Of a stretch of DNA of 64,000 nt, positions 37,298 to 46,275 are shown one piece after another. Location: contig NZ_CP102592.1 in assembly GCF_025666195.1 (NCBI RefSeq), positions 2,418,001-2,482,000 on the forward strand, read 5' to 3'. Each line of letters starts with the position of its first letter. Position 1 is the first letter of the stretch. A program made the position numbers and the translations under genes. The DNA is from Xanthomonas sp. CFBP 8443. Its GTDB lineage: Bacteria; Pseudomonadota; Gammaproteobacteria; Xanthomonadales; Xanthomonadaceae. The notes beneath the pieces were generated by a model. The model did not search any database. It was not told the origin of the DNA and saw nothing but the letters and a program-made list of their open reading frames with translations.

Positions 37298-40243
37298 CTA
37301 CTGCTGCAGTTCGACCCGGTTGCGGCCCAGGTGCTTGGCCCGGTACAGGGCCTCGTCGGCGCGGGTCAGCAGTTGCTGCAGGCTTTCGCCCGGGCGGTAC
37401 CAGGCCACGCCGATCGAGGCGGTGACGGCCAGCTGCTGCGTGCCGATCTGCAAGGGCCGGCTGCCGATCGCGCTGCGCAGGTGCTGCAGCCGCTCCTGCG
37501 ACGGGATCGGCAGGCCCGGCAGCACGCCCAGCAGTTCCTCGCCGCCGTAGCGGCCGATCAGGTCCGAGCCGCGCAGGTTGGCGTTCAGGCGCCGCGCGAC
37601 CTTGATCAGCACCGCGTCGCCGACCAGGTGGCCGTGCGCGTCGTTGATGCGCTTGAAATGGTCCAGGTCGATCATCGCCACCGCCAGCGGCTGGCCCTCG
37701 GCCTGGCTGCGCTGCATCTGCGCGGCCAGTGCATCGAGGATGCCGGCGCGGTTGAGCAGGCCGGTCAGGGAGTCGTGCGAGGCCTTCACCGCCAGCGCGG
37801 CGCGGGCGATCTCCAGCTCGCGCTTGTCGTGTTCCAGCTCCTGAGTGCGCAGCGCGACCAGGTCGGCCAGTTCGCGCTGGCGCTGGCGCAGGCGGCGCTC
37901 GCGCCAGTGCAGCGCGGCGATCGCCAGCCCGCCGCCGAGCAGCGCGTACAGCGCCAGCATGGCCTGGCTGCGCCACCACACCGGCGCCACCGAGAACGCC
38001 ACCCGGGTCGGCGCCGAGGCGCTGCGCCGGTAGGCATCGAGCATCTGGATCTCGAACACGTAGTCGCCCGGCGCCAGCGGCGGGTGCTCGATCTCGAAGT
38101 TGGGGGTGTGGATCCAGCGCGTGTGCGCGCCCTGGAAGCGATAGCGGAACGAGACCCGGTTGCGGTCGTCGTAGAGGTTCGGCGAGGCCACTTCGATGTG
38201 CAGCGGCTCCTCGCTCCAGGGCAGTCGCGCGCCGGCGGCGATCGGATGGCCGCCGCGGGTGAATTCGGTCAGCGCCACCTTCGGCACGTGCGCCTGGAAC
38301 AGGCGCTGCGGCGCCAGCACATGGCTGACGCCCTTGCTGTTGCCGATCCACACCGAGCCGTCGTCGTCCTCGAAGAACGCCGCCTCGGAGATGTCGTCCC
38401 ACAGCAGCCCCTGCGACTGGGTCAGGCGCGACCAGCGGGGTCCGTCGTGGACGTCCACGCCCTGGCTGTGGCCGATCCACACGCGGCCGTCGCGGGTCGC
38501 CCGGATCAGGTAGACCTGCAGTTCGCGCAGCTGCGGCTCGGCCGCCGCCTGCAGGTGCAGGGTGTCGCCGTCGAGCCGGCCCTGCCAGAGGCCCGGATGG
38601 TAGAGCGCCGCCCACACCTGGCCGTCCTCCTGGATCAGCAGCTTGCTGACCCAGGGGTGCGCCGGCGCACCGTTCAGCAGCAGCCGGATCGGGGTCCAGG
38701 TGCTGCCGCGCAGCCGGAACACGCCGGCCGCGCCGGACAGCCACAGGCTGCCGTCGCGGCGCTGCTGGATGTCCGAGAACTCGCTGGCCGGCAGCGCCTG
38801 CACCCGCTGCGGCAGCGCGTCGGACTGCGGCCGCGCCAGCAGGTACAGGCCGTCGATCGCCAGGATCCAGACCCGGCCTGCGGCATCCAGGTACAGCCGC
38901 TTGATCGCGCTGCCGAGCCGCGGATAGGCGCGCAGCAGGCGGCCGTCGCGGTCGTGGTGGTGCAGTTCGCCCAGCGAGCCGATGCTCCACAGCGAGCCAT
39001 CGGCGGCGCTGCGCATGGCCACGATCTGCAGCCCGGCGTCGGCCAGCCAGGGCTGGAAGCGCTCGCCGTCGCGGCGCTGGCGGTTGATGCCGCCTTCGTT
39101 GCCGATCAGCAGCGCGCCGGCACCGTCGCGGTGGATGGTCCAGGTCGGCGCGGTGCTCATGCCCTGCGCGGCGTCCCAGTTCTCGATCCAGCCGTAGCCG
39201 TTCCAGCGCACCACGCCTTCGCCGTCCACGGTCATCCACAGGTCGCCGGCGTGGTCGAACGCGAGCGCGACGATGCCGCCGTCGGGCAGGCCGTTGCCGC
39301 GGTCGAAGCGCCGCCAGCGGTCGCGTTCCCAGCGCGCCAGGCCCTGGTTGGTGCGCATCAGCACGCGCCCCTGCGGGTCGAGCAGGAGCTGCGCCTGGAC
39401 CATGACCTTGTCCAGGCCGACGTCGGGCGGGTTCTGCGCGAGGAAGCGCGCGGCGCCGGCCGGCAGCCGCATCACGTGGCGATCGCCGCGCACCCACAGC
39501 GCGCCGTCGCGGTCGCGCAGCACGCTGCGCCAGCGCTCCGGCGGCAGCCCCTGGGCCTGGCCGTACACCGTCACCGCGCCGTCGGCGTCGACCCGGCACA
39601 GCTCCTTGGCGCAGCCGAGCCACAGGTACCCGGCCTCGCCCTGGATCGCGCCGATCTGCCCCAGCTGCGGCAAGCGCGCCAGGGTCGCCGGGTCGAACAG
39701 CGGCCGCAACCGCCAGCGACCGCCGCCGACGGCGACCGCGCGCAGCACCTGCGTGCCGTTGAGCAGCGCCATGCCCCATTGCGTGCCGGCCAGGCGCAGC
39801 GCGTTCTTGCGCAGCGGGCCGGTCTCCTCCGGCGCGAGCCGGCGCAGCTGCGTGCCGCTGCCGACGAAGACGGCGTCGAAGGAGGCCACCCACAGCCGCT
39901 GCCCGGCATCCTCGGCAGCGGCGCTGATGAAATGGCCGCGCTGTCCCTGCAGCGGGATCTGCTGGAACTGGTGGCCGTTGAAACGGTACAGGCCGCTCTC
40001 GGTGCACACCCACAGGCCGCCGTCGCGGGTCTGCAGCAGGCAGGTGCCGGCCAGGCCGAGCAGGCCCTGGTCGTGGGCATAGCGGCGCAGCGGAATCGAC
40101 TGGGCGCGGGCGCCATCGCCCAGCGCCAGAACCAGCAGCAGCCCCAGGCCCAGCCACAGCAGCAGCACGCAGCGCGTCGGCCAGTGGCACCGACGCGCGC
40201 GCAGGCCCGGCAGCTCAGCCGCCGCGAATGCCGCGACGGTCAT
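37298..40243 (-). CDS. Membrane diguanylate cyclase with periplasmic propeller (ReG_prop/Y_Y_Y-GGDEF), copy 1
   Basis: A 981-residue protein. A signal/anchor segment (about 20-45) is followed by a long periplasmic part with repeated W-(V/I)-G/GLYRF blades of the two-component-regulator propeller type and a Y_Y_Y-like domain (about 680-755). Then come a membrane helix (about 760-778), a coiled coil and a GGDEF domain with GGEEL at 900-904. RGSD five residues before it is an intact inhibitory I-site, so it should make c-di-GMP with product inhibition. Start 40243 is chosen because it gives the signal peptide; upstream in-frame sequence is antiphase. A FliA-type promoter lies 122 bp upstream. 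It is a paralogue of the next gene. The periplasmic ligand is unknown. Confidence 0.9.
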   Translation of the reverse strand: MTVAAFAAAELPGLRARRCHWPTRCVLLLWLGLGLLLVLALGDGARAQSIPLRRYAHDQGLLGLAGTCLLQTRDGGLWVCTESGLYRFNGHQFQQIPLQGQRGHFISAAAEDAGQRLWVASFDAVFVGSGTQLRRLAPEETGPLRKNALRLAGTQWGMALLNGTQVLRAVAVGGGRWRLRPLFDPATLARLPQLGQIGAIQGEAGYLWLGCAKELCRVDADGAVTVYGQAQGLPPERWRSVLRDRDGALWVRGDRHVMRLPAGAARFLAQNPPDVGLDKVMVQAQLLLDPQGRVLMRTNQGLARWERDRWRRFDRGNGLPDGGIVALAFDHAGDLWMTVDGEGVVRWNGYGWIENWDAAQGMSTAPTWTIHRDGAGALLIGNEGGINRQRRDGERFQPWLADAGLQIVAMRSAADGSLWSIGSLGELHHHDRDGRLLRAYPRLGSAIKRLYLDAAGRVWILAIDGLYLLARPQSDALPQRVQALPASEFSDIQQRRDGSLWLSGAAGVFRLRGSTWTPIRLLLNGAPAHPWVSKLLIQEDGQVWAALYHPGLWQGRLDGDTLHLQAAAEPQLRELQVYLIRATRDGRVWIGHSQGVDVHDGPRWSRLTQSQGLLWDDISEAAFFEDDDGSVWIGNSKGVSHVLAPQRLFQAHVPKVALTEFTRGGHPIAAGARLPWSEEPLHIEVASPNLYDDRNRVSFRYRFQGAHTRWIHTPNFEIEHPPLAPGDYVFEIQMLDAYRRSASAPTRVAFSVAPVWWRSQAMLALYALLGGGLAIAALHWRERRLRQRQRELADLVALRTQELEHDKRELEIARAALAVKASHDSLTGLLNRAGILDALAAQMQRSQAEGQPLAVAMIDLDHFKRINDAHGHLVGDAVLIKVARRLNANLRGSDLIGRYGGEELLGVLPGLPIPSQERLQHLRSAIGSRPLQIGTQQLAVTASIGVAWYRPGESLQQLLTRADEALYRAKHLGRNRVELQQ

Positions 40244-40364
40244 GAGCGGGAACTGGCAAGGAGTCGGACATGGCGGCAGGCACGTGGCGAGGAATGGAGA
40301 GGAGCGGGCGGCGGGCGGCGCGCGGTTGCGCGGGCGCTCCGCGATTGTGCTGCCGACGCTGTCT

Positions 40365-40392
40365 GTATCGGCTGCGATGCGCTCGCGCTTGA
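40365..40392 (-). promoter_or_regulatory. FliA (sigma-28) type promoter of diguanylate cyclase copy 1
   Basis: Minus strand reads TCAAGCGC (40385-40392), a 12-base spacer and GCCGATAC (40365-40372). The boxes are near-copies of those in front of cyclase copy 2; the spacer is one base longer than ideal. Confidence 0.58.
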
Positions 40393-40403
40393 GCCGCCGC
40401 CGT

Positions 40404-43352
40404 TCAAGACGGCAGCGCTTCTCCCTGCGCCGGGTCCAGGTGCAGCTCGACCCGGTTGCGGCCGCCATGCTTGGCCCGGTACAGCGCGTCGTCGGCGCGG
40501 CTGAGCAATTGCTGCACGGTCTCGCCCGGGCGGTACCAGGCCACGCCGATCGAGGCGGTGACCTCGAGCATGCCGGCATCGGTCAGGAACGGCGTGGCGC
40601 CGACCACCTGGTGCAGGGCATGCAGCCGGGTCCGTGCCGGCGGCGCCAGGCCCGGCAGCACCGCCAGCAGTTCTTCGCCGCCGTAGCGGCCGATCAGGTC
40701 GGCGCCGCGCAGGTTCGCGTTCATGCGCCGGCCGACCCGCGCCAGCACCGCATCGCCGACCAGGTGGCCGTGCAGGTCGTTGACGTGCTTGAAATGGTCC
40801 AGGTCGATCATCGCCACCGCCAGCGCGCTGCCGTCGCTGCGGCTGTGCTGCATCTGCGCGGCCAGGGCATCGAGGATGCCGACGCGGTTGAGCAGGCCGG
40901 TCAGGTCGTCGCGGACTGCCTTCAGCGCCAGCGCGGCGCGGGCGACCTCCAGTTCGCGCTTGTCGTGTTCCAGTTCGCGGGTGCGCTCGGCGACCAGCCG
41001 CGCCAGGGTGCGCTCGCGCGCCAGCAACTGTTTCACCCGCCAGCGCCACACCGCGGTCACCAGCAGCGCGGCGGCCAGCGCGTACGCCATCCACGCCAGC
41101 GGGCTGCGCCACCATGGCGGCAGGATCACGAACTCCAGGCGCGCCACCTCGCTGCGCGCGCGCTGGCGCTCGTCCAGCGCCTGCACCTCCAGTGCGTAGC
41201 GGCCCGGCGACAGCAGGGTATAGGTCAGATGTGCCTGTTCGGTGTCGGCCCATTGCTCCTGCAGGCCCTCGAGGCGGTAGCGGAAGCGCAGGGTGTCGTT
41301 GCCGCCGACCGCGCCGGGCACCGCGAAGGCGATCTCGATCGGCTGCTGCGACCACGGCAGCTGCGCGCCGGCGGTGACCGCGCGGCCGCCGCGGGTGGCG
41401 TGCAGCAACTGCAGGTGCAGCGGCCGCGCGGCGAACAGCCGCGCCGGGTCCAGCACCTGGCTGAGGCCCTTGCTGTTGCCGATCCAGACCGAGCCGTCGG
41501 CATCCTCGAAGAACGCCGATTCGGAGGTGTCGTCCCACAGCAGGCCCTCGGCCTGGGTCACGCGGATCCAGCGTCCGTCCGACCACAGGTCCAGGCCCTG
41601 GCTGCTGCCGACCCACAGCCGTTGCTGCCGGTCCTGCCGCAGCACGTAGGGCACGATCCGCGCCAGCAGCGGATCGTCGACCTTGCGCACGAACAGGGTG
41701 GCGCTGCGCGGGTCGAAGCGCCCATGCCACACCCCGACGTCGCCGAACGACAGCCAGGCCTCGTCGCTGGCGTTGATGGTGAACTTGTCCAGTTCCGCGT
41801 CCGGCACCGCGCCGCGCAGGCGGACCGGTTGCCAGCCCTGCGCCTGGTGCAGGTACAGGCCGTGGTCGCCGACCAGCCACAGGCGGCCGCGCGCGTCGTA
41901 GCCGCCGCTGCTGAAATGGTCGCGCGGCAGGTCGGGCGCCGGCCGTGCCTGGCGTTCGCCCGGCGCCAGCAGGAACGCGCCGCGGGTGGTCAGCAGCCAC
42001 AGCGTGCCGGCGTCGTCGAAGAACATCCACTTCAGCGACGCCGACACCCTGGCGATCTCGTGCATGCGGCCGCTGCCGCGGTCCAGGCGCAGCACCCGGC
42101 CGGACGACTGGCCCAGCCACAGGGTGCCGTCGGCGGCGTCGACCAGCTGCACGGTCTGGCGCAGCGGTTGCCCGTCGCGGTCGGTCAGCGGGCGCATGCG
42201 GCCGCTGCCGGCGTCGAGCACGTTGGCGCCCATTTCGCTGCCGACGTACAGGCGGCCGTCGCCGCGGCTGCGCATGACCGCCCAGGTCGGCCCGGTGGCC
42301 AGCCCCTGCGGTTCCTCCCAGTGCTGGATCACGCCGTAGCCGAGCCAGCGCTGCACGCCGCGGCCGCGGGTGCCCATCCACAGGCGGCCCTGGCGATCGC
42401 TGAGCAGGGCGCAGATATTGGCCGCCAGCGCGCCCAGGCCCTGGGTGCGGTCGAAGGCGCGCCAGCGTCCGTCTTCCCAGCGCAGCAGGCCGGTATCGCT
42501 GCGGGTCAGCACCCGGCCGTGGGCGTCCTCCACCAGATTGATGCCGACCGCGACCGTGGACAGCTCGCTGCCTGGCGGCGGCGCGCGTTCGGCGAAGCCC
42601 GTCGCGCCGGCCGGCCAGGCCAGCACATGGTGGACGCCGCGCGCCCACAGCGTGCCGTCGCGGCCGCGCAGCAGCGCCAGCCAGCGGTCCTCGGGAACGC
42701 CCTCGGCGCGGCCGAGCCGGCGCAGCCGGCCCTGCGCATCCAGCCGGCACAGTTGCCGGCCGCAGCCCATCCACAACGCGTCGCCGATCGCGGCGATGCT
42801 GGAAATCTCGGCCAGGGCGGTGCCGTCGGCGCTGCGCAGCGGCGCGACCAGCCAGCGGCCGTCGGCGCCGGCGGCGATCCGCAGCGGCCGCTTGTCGCTG
42901 AGCGCGACGAGCCCGTCGCCGAATGCGGCCAGGGAGCTGCCCTGGTCGATCGGCAGGCGCCGGCCGTCGGCGCCGGGGACCGCGGCAAAGCGCCGCCCAT
43001 CGCCGACGTACAGCGCATTGGAGGCGCCGACCCACATGCGCTGGCGGCGGTCTTCGGCGATCGCATAGACCAGCGGACTGCCGAGGCCGGCATCGGCGCC
43101 GACCTGCTCGAAGCGTTCGCGCTCGTAGCGGTGCAGTCCCAGTTCGGTGCAGGCCCAGACCACGCCCTGCCGATCGGCGTACAGGCAGTTGACGCTCAGG
43201 CCCTGCAGGCCGTCGGATTGCGCGTAGTCGCGGAAGCTGTACTCCTGCGCCAGCGCGGCGCCGGCCCAGGCGCACAGCGCGAGCACGGCGGCGAACCGCC
43301 ATGCGCGAGCGCGCGGCGGGGAGGGCGACGACGGCGGGTGGCTGATCGGCAC
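40404..43352 (-). CDS. Membrane diguanylate cyclase with periplasmic propeller (ReG_prop/Y_Y_Y-GGDEF), copy 2
   Basis: A 982-residue paralogue of the neighbouring cyclase with the same layout: signal peptide (about 18-36, ending ALA), propeller blades to about 670, Y_Y_Y-like domain, membrane helix (about 750-770), coiled coil and GGDEF with GGEEL at 891-895 and RGAD as I-site. The end (LDPAQGEALPS) differs from copy 1. Most change is in the propeller, the least in the cyclase. It stands between fliR and flhB in an otherwise purely flagellar region, with its own FliA-type promoter. It probably links an external signal to c-di-GMP in motile cells; this is inference. Confidence 0.9.
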   Translation of the reverse strand: MPISHPPSSPSPPRARAWRFAAVLALCAWAGAALAQEYSFRDYAQSDGLQGLSVNCLYADRQGVVWACTELGLHRYERERFEQVGADAGLGSPLVYAIAEDRRQRMWVGASNALYVGDGRRFAAVPGADGRRLPIDQGSSLAAFGDGLVALSDKRPLRIAAGADGRWLVAPLRSADGTALAEISSIAAIGDALWMGCGRQLCRLDAQGRLRRLGRAEGVPEDRWLALLRGRDGTLWARGVHHVLAWPAGATGFAERAPPPGSELSTVAVGINLVEDAHGRVLTRSDTGLLRWEDGRWRAFDRTQGLGALAANICALLSDRQGRLWMGTRGRGVQRWLGYGVIQHWEEPQGLATGPTWAVMRSRGDGRLYVGSEMGANVLDAGSGRMRPLTDRDGQPLRQTVQLVDAADGTLWLGQSSGRVLRLDRGSGRMHEIARVSASLKWMFFDDAGTLWLLTTRGAFLLAPGERQARPAPDLPRDHFSSGGYDARGRLWLVGDHGLYLHQAQGWQPVRLRGAVPDAELDKFTINASDEAWLSFGDVGVWHGRFDPRSATLFVRKVDDPLLARIVPYVLRQDRQQRLWVGSSQGLDLWSDGRWIRVTQAEGLLWDDTSESAFFEDADGSVWIGNSKGLSQVLDPARLFAARPLHLQLLHATRGGRAVTAGAQLPWSQQPIEIAFAVPGAVGGNDTLRFRYRLEGLQEQWADTEQAHLTYTLLSPGRYALEVQALDERQRARSEVARLEFVILPPWWRSPLAWMAYALAAALLVTAVWRWRVKQLLARERTLARLVAERTRELEHDKRELEVARAALALKAVRDDLTGLLNRVGILDALAAQMQHSRSDGSALAVAMIDLDHFKHVNDLHGHLVGDAVLARVGRRMNANLRGADLIGRYGGEELLAVLPGLAPPARTRLHALHQVVGATPFLTDAGMLEVTASIGVAWYRPGETVQQLLSRADDALYRAKHGGRNRVELHLDPAQGEALPS

Positions 43353-43424
43353 GGCGATGACTGGCGTCCCCGGAAGGCGCTGCGCGACGGTGGGCGCTGC
43401 ACCTGCAACACCCCTGGAACAAGG

Positions 43425-43451
43425 GTATCGGCGCAGCGGGGCGGGGCTTGA
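43425..43451 (-). promoter_or_regulatory. FliA (sigma-28) type promoter of diguanylate cyclase copy 2
   Basis: Minus strand reads TCAAGCCC (43444-43451), an exact 11-base spacer and GCCGATAC (43425-43432), 73 bp upstream of the start codon. Confidence 0.68.
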
Positions 43452-43482
43452 ATGGCGCGCGGACCCGCTTGCGCGAGTGCGC

Positions 43483-44274
43483 CTAGGCGGTCACTTGCCG
43501 GGCGGCGTCGAAGGCGGCATCGAACAGGCGCTGCACCGGCGGTCCCATTTCCCCGACCAGCACCGCCAGCAGCGCCAGGCCGAGCACCACCGCCACCGGC
43601 AGGCCGAGCTGGATCGGGTTCAGCGCCGGTGCGGCCTTGGCCAGCGCGCCGAAGGCCAGGTTCACCGCCAGCATAGCCACCATCACCGGCAGCGCCAGGG
43701 TCACCGCGCCGCGCATCATGCTCATGAAGAAATCCGGCGCCACCGAGGCCATCGCCTGCGCGTCCGGCAACGCATTGCCGATCGGCAGCGCCTTGTAGCT
43801 GTCCACCAGCAGCTGCACCACGGCCAGGTGGCCGTTGGCGGTGAAGAACAGCAGGCCGAAGGCCAGGTAGAACCATTGCCCGATCACCCCGGAGGTGACG
43901 CCGCGCAACGGATCGGCCATCTGCGCGAAGCCCAGGCCGGTGCTCTGCGACACCAGTTCCCCGGCCAGCGCGCCGGCCTCGAAGATCAGCCGCAGCATGA
44001 AGCCCATGCTCGCCCCGACCGCCAGCTCGCGCGCCACGCTCAGCACCACCGCGGCATCGAATCCGTCCCAGTCCGGTACCGGCGGCAGCAGCGGCGCCAG
44101 CGCCATCGCCAGCGTCGCCGCCAGCATCACCCGGATCCGCGCCGGCACCGCGCGGGTGCCGACCAGCGGCATCACCATCAGCATCGCGCCGATGCGCAGC
44201 ATGGTCCACAGGATCGCGCCGACCATCGCGAAGGCCTGTTGGCCATCGATGACCATCTGGGTTGCCGAATCCAT
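43483..44274 (-). CDS. fliR: Flagellar export protein FliR
   Basis: A 263-residue membrane protein of the FliR type with about six hydrophobic segments and conserved blocks GTRAVPARIRVMLAATLAMALAP and SQSTGLGFAQMADP. With FliP and FliQ it forms the core export channel. It is separated from fliQ by a 136-bp gap made largely of heptamer repeats, and its start codon follows the repeat with no other Shine-Dalgarno visible (upstream CCTGGTCCCCGCCTG). Last gene of fliLMNOPQR. Confidence 0.95.
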   Translation of the reverse strand: MDSATQMVIDGQQAFAMVGAILWTMLRIGAMLMVMPLVGTRAVPARIRVMLAATLAMALAPLLPPVPDWDGFDAAVVLSVARELAVGASMGFMLRLIFEAGALAGELVSQSTGLGFAQMADPLRGVTSGVIGQWFYLAFGLLFFTANGHLAVVQLLVDSYKALPIGNALPDAQAMASVAPDFFMSMMRGAVTLALPVMVAMLAVNLAFGALAKAAPALNPIQLGLPVAVVLGLALLAVLVGEMGPPVQRLFDAAFDAARQVTA

Positions 44275-44279
44275 CAGGC

Positions 44280-44394
44280 GGGGACCAGGGCGGGGACCGG
44301 GGACCGGGGACCGGGGACCCGAAGAGCGCGTATCGGGAAAGCCCCGAGGCTGCCCCTGCTTTTCCGGGTCCCTGGTCCCCGGTCCCCGGTCCCG
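44280..44394. repeat. Heptamer inverted repeat between fliQ and fliR
   Basis: GGGGACC heptamers at about 44280-44321 face a complementary arm at 44364-44394; the match is about 30 bp with one indel and one or two mismatches. The 37 bp at 44358-44394 are identical to 33859-33895 at the flhA/flhF border. One arm reaches to six bases from the fliR ATG. Confidence 0.88.
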
Positions 44395-44410
44395 TTCTCG
44401 CCAGCCACGC

Positions 44411-44683
44411 CTAGCCCCCGATCAGATGCGGAATGCGCTGGAACAGCATGGTGGTGTACTCGACCAGGTGCGCCAGCAGCATGCTGCCGGTGGCGAACAG
44501 CATCGCGGTCAGGGCGACCACCTTGGCGACGAAGGCGATGGTCGGCTCGTTGAGCTGGGTGGCGGCCTGGAACACGCCGATCACCACGCCCACCACCAGC
44601 ATCGACAGCAGCAGCGGGCCGGCCACCCATAGCACCGTGATCAGGCCGCCGCGCAGTTCGGTCAAGGCCAGTTCGGGACTCAT
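44411..44683 (-). CDS. fliQ: Flagellar export protein FliQ
   Basis: A 90-residue protein with two membrane helices (about 15-40 and 52-75) and the family start SPELALTELRGGLITVLWVAGPLL. It lies 4 bp after fliP. Four copies of FliQ join FliP and FliR in the export gate. Confidence 0.96.
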   Translation of the reverse strand: MSPELALTELRGGLITVLWVAGPLLLSMLVVGVVIGVFQAATQLNEPTIAFVAKVVALTAMLFATGSMLLAHLVEYTTMLFQRIPHLIGG

Positions 44684-44687
44684 CGGC

Positions 44688-45524
44688 TCAGACTCCGTTG
44701 AAGCTGGCGGCGAGGGTGCCGACGGTCAGCACCCAGCCGTCGACCAGCACGAACAGCAGGATCTTGAACGGCGCCGAGACCAGCATCGGCGACATCATCA
44801 TCATGCCCATCGACATCAGCACGCTGGCCACCACCAGGTCGATGATCACGAACGGGATGAAGATCAGGAAGCCGATCTCGAAGGCGGTCTTCAGTTCCGA
44901 GGTCACGAACGAGGCCACCAGCACCGGGAACGGGATCGCGTCGGGACCGCTGTAGGTGCCGTTGCCGGCCATGCCGGCGAAGGTCATCAGGTCGGCCTCG
45001 CGCACCTGCGCCAGCATGAACGCGCGCAACGGCTGGGTGGTCAGGGTCCATGCGGTCTGGAAATCGATCTGGCCGTTGAGGTAGGGGCTCATGCCCTGGC
45101 CCCAGGCCTTTTCCCACACCGGCATCATCACCAGCGCGGTCAGGAACAGCGCCAGCCCCATCAGCACCTGGTTGGACGGGGTCTGCCCGGTGCCCATCGC
45201 CTGGCGCAGCAGGCCGAGCACGATGGTGATGCGGGTGAACGCGGTCAGTACCAGCAGCATCGATGGCAGCAGGGTGATCGCGGTCATCAGCAGCAGCGTC
45301 TGCAGCGGCAGGCTCACCGGTTGCGCGCCGACCTTGCCGACGTTGACCTGCGGCAGCGACGGCAGGGTCGGCGCGGCGTTCTGCGCGGCCGGTGCCGGCG
45401 TGGCCGGCGCCGCGGCGGGTGCGGCCTGGGCCCAGCCCAGCGCCGGCAGCAGGCTCAGCGTCAGCAGGATCAACAGCAGGCGCAGGCCGCGCGCGTAACG
45501 GTTCCAACGAAGCAACATGATCAT
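44688..45524 (-). CDS. fliP: Flagellar export protein FliP
   Basis: A 278-residue protein with an amino-terminal signal peptide (about 12-32, ending GWAQ), an Ala/Pro-rich spacer, and the FliP core with LLMTAITLLPSMLLVLTAFTRITIVLGLLRQAMGTGQTPSNQVL and four membrane helices. It overlaps fliO by 4 bp. FliP forms the main ring of the export channel. Confidence 0.97.
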   Translation of the reverse strand: MIMLLRWNRYARGLRLLLILLTLSLLPALGWAQAAPAAAPATPAPAAQNAAPTLPSLPQVNVGKVGAQPVSLPLQTLLLMTAITLLPSMLLVLTAFTRITIVLGLLRQAMGTGQTPSNQVLMGLALFLTALVMMPVWEKAWGQGMSPYLNGQIDFQTAWTLTTQPLRAFMLAQVREADLMTFAGMAGNGTYSGPDAIPFPVLVASFVTSELKTAFEIGFLIFIPFVIIDLVVASVLMSMGMMMMSPMLVSAPFKILLFVLVDGWVLTVGTLAASFNGV

Positions 45525-45937
45525 TTGTCCTTGCGCAGCTTCTGCGCCAGCAGCTGGGCGAAATCGGGGAGGTTCTTGAGCTGCTTGAGGTTCGGCAGCG
45601 ACGGCGCCGGTGCCTGCGGCAGCGGCTCGGGCAAGCGATGCAAGGTACGTACCCCGCCGGCCGACACCCCGAGCAGCAACTGCTCGCCGTTGACGTCGAC
45701 CACCACCACGCGCTCCTTGGCGCCGACCGCCAGGCTGGCCACCACGCGCAGCCCTTCGGCCGGGCGGAAGCCGCTGCCGGGCAGGCGCTTGAGCACCCAG
45801 GCCATGCCCAGGATCAGGCCGAGCACCAGCAGCAGGGCCAGCACCGCACCGAACAGGCTGGGCGGCGACGGCGCGGCGCTGCCGACGCCCGAGGCGGACT
45901 TGGCCGCCTGGGTGGCGGCCGCGAGCAATAGGCTCAC
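45521..45937 (-). CDS. fliO: Flagellar export accessory protein FliO
   Basis: A 138-residue protein with one membrane helix near the amino end (about 27-50) and a cytoplasmic part with VVASLAVGAKERVVVVDVNGEQLLLGV, the FliO signature. It assists FliP ring assembly. 4-bp overlaps on both sides show tight translational coupling with fliN and fliP. Confidence 0.93.
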   Translation of the reverse strand: MSLLLAAATQAAKSASGVGSAAPSPPSLFGAVLALLLVLGLILGMAWVLKRLPGSGFRPAEGLRVVASLAVGAKERVVVVDVNGEQLLLGVSAGGVRTLHRLPEPLPQAPAPSLPNLKQLKNLPDFAQLLAQKLRKDK

Positions 45938-46275
45938 CGCAGTCTCCGGATGCGTTCGGTGGGGCTGACCACGTCGGTCAGGCGCACGCCGAAGCGGTCG
46001 TTGATCGTCACCACCTCGCCGTGCGCGATCAGGGTGCCGTTGACGTACACGTCCAGCGGTTCGCCGGCGCCGCGCTCCAGTTCCACCACCGAGCCCTGGT
46101 TGAGCTGCAGCAGGTTGCGGATCGGGATGCGGTTGCGGCCGACTTCCAGCGACAGCGTCACCGGCACGTCCAGGATCATGTCAAGGTTCAGGTCGTTGCC
46201 GATGCCGCCATGGGACTCCGGCTGCAGGCTGTCGAACTGGGTCGGGATCGGCTCGGGGATGTCGTTCTGGCTCAT
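45934..46275 (-). CDS. fliN: Flagellar motor switch protein FliN
   Basis: A 113-residue FliN. The SpoA domain fills about 35-113 with LDVPVTLSLEVGRNRIPIRNLLQLNQGSVVELER and ending VVSPTERIRRLR. It starts inside the fliM stop (ATGA); the longer in-frame extension is antiphase fliM sequence. With FliM and FliG it forms the C-ring. Confidence 0.96.
   Translation of the reverse strand: MSQNDIPEPIPTQFDSLQPESHGGIGNDLNLDMILDVPVTLSLEVGRNRIPIRNLLQLNQGSVVELERGAGEPLDVYVNGTLIAHGEVVTINDRFGVRLTDVVSPTERIRRLR

Noticed and set aside
35985..40190. A 1401-codon minus-strand frame covering flhB and the first cyclase
   Set aside because: Only the last part is FlhB. The rest reads the cyclase gene in the wrong phase (Arg/Pro-rich), while a continuous propeller-GGDEF frame explains that DNA.
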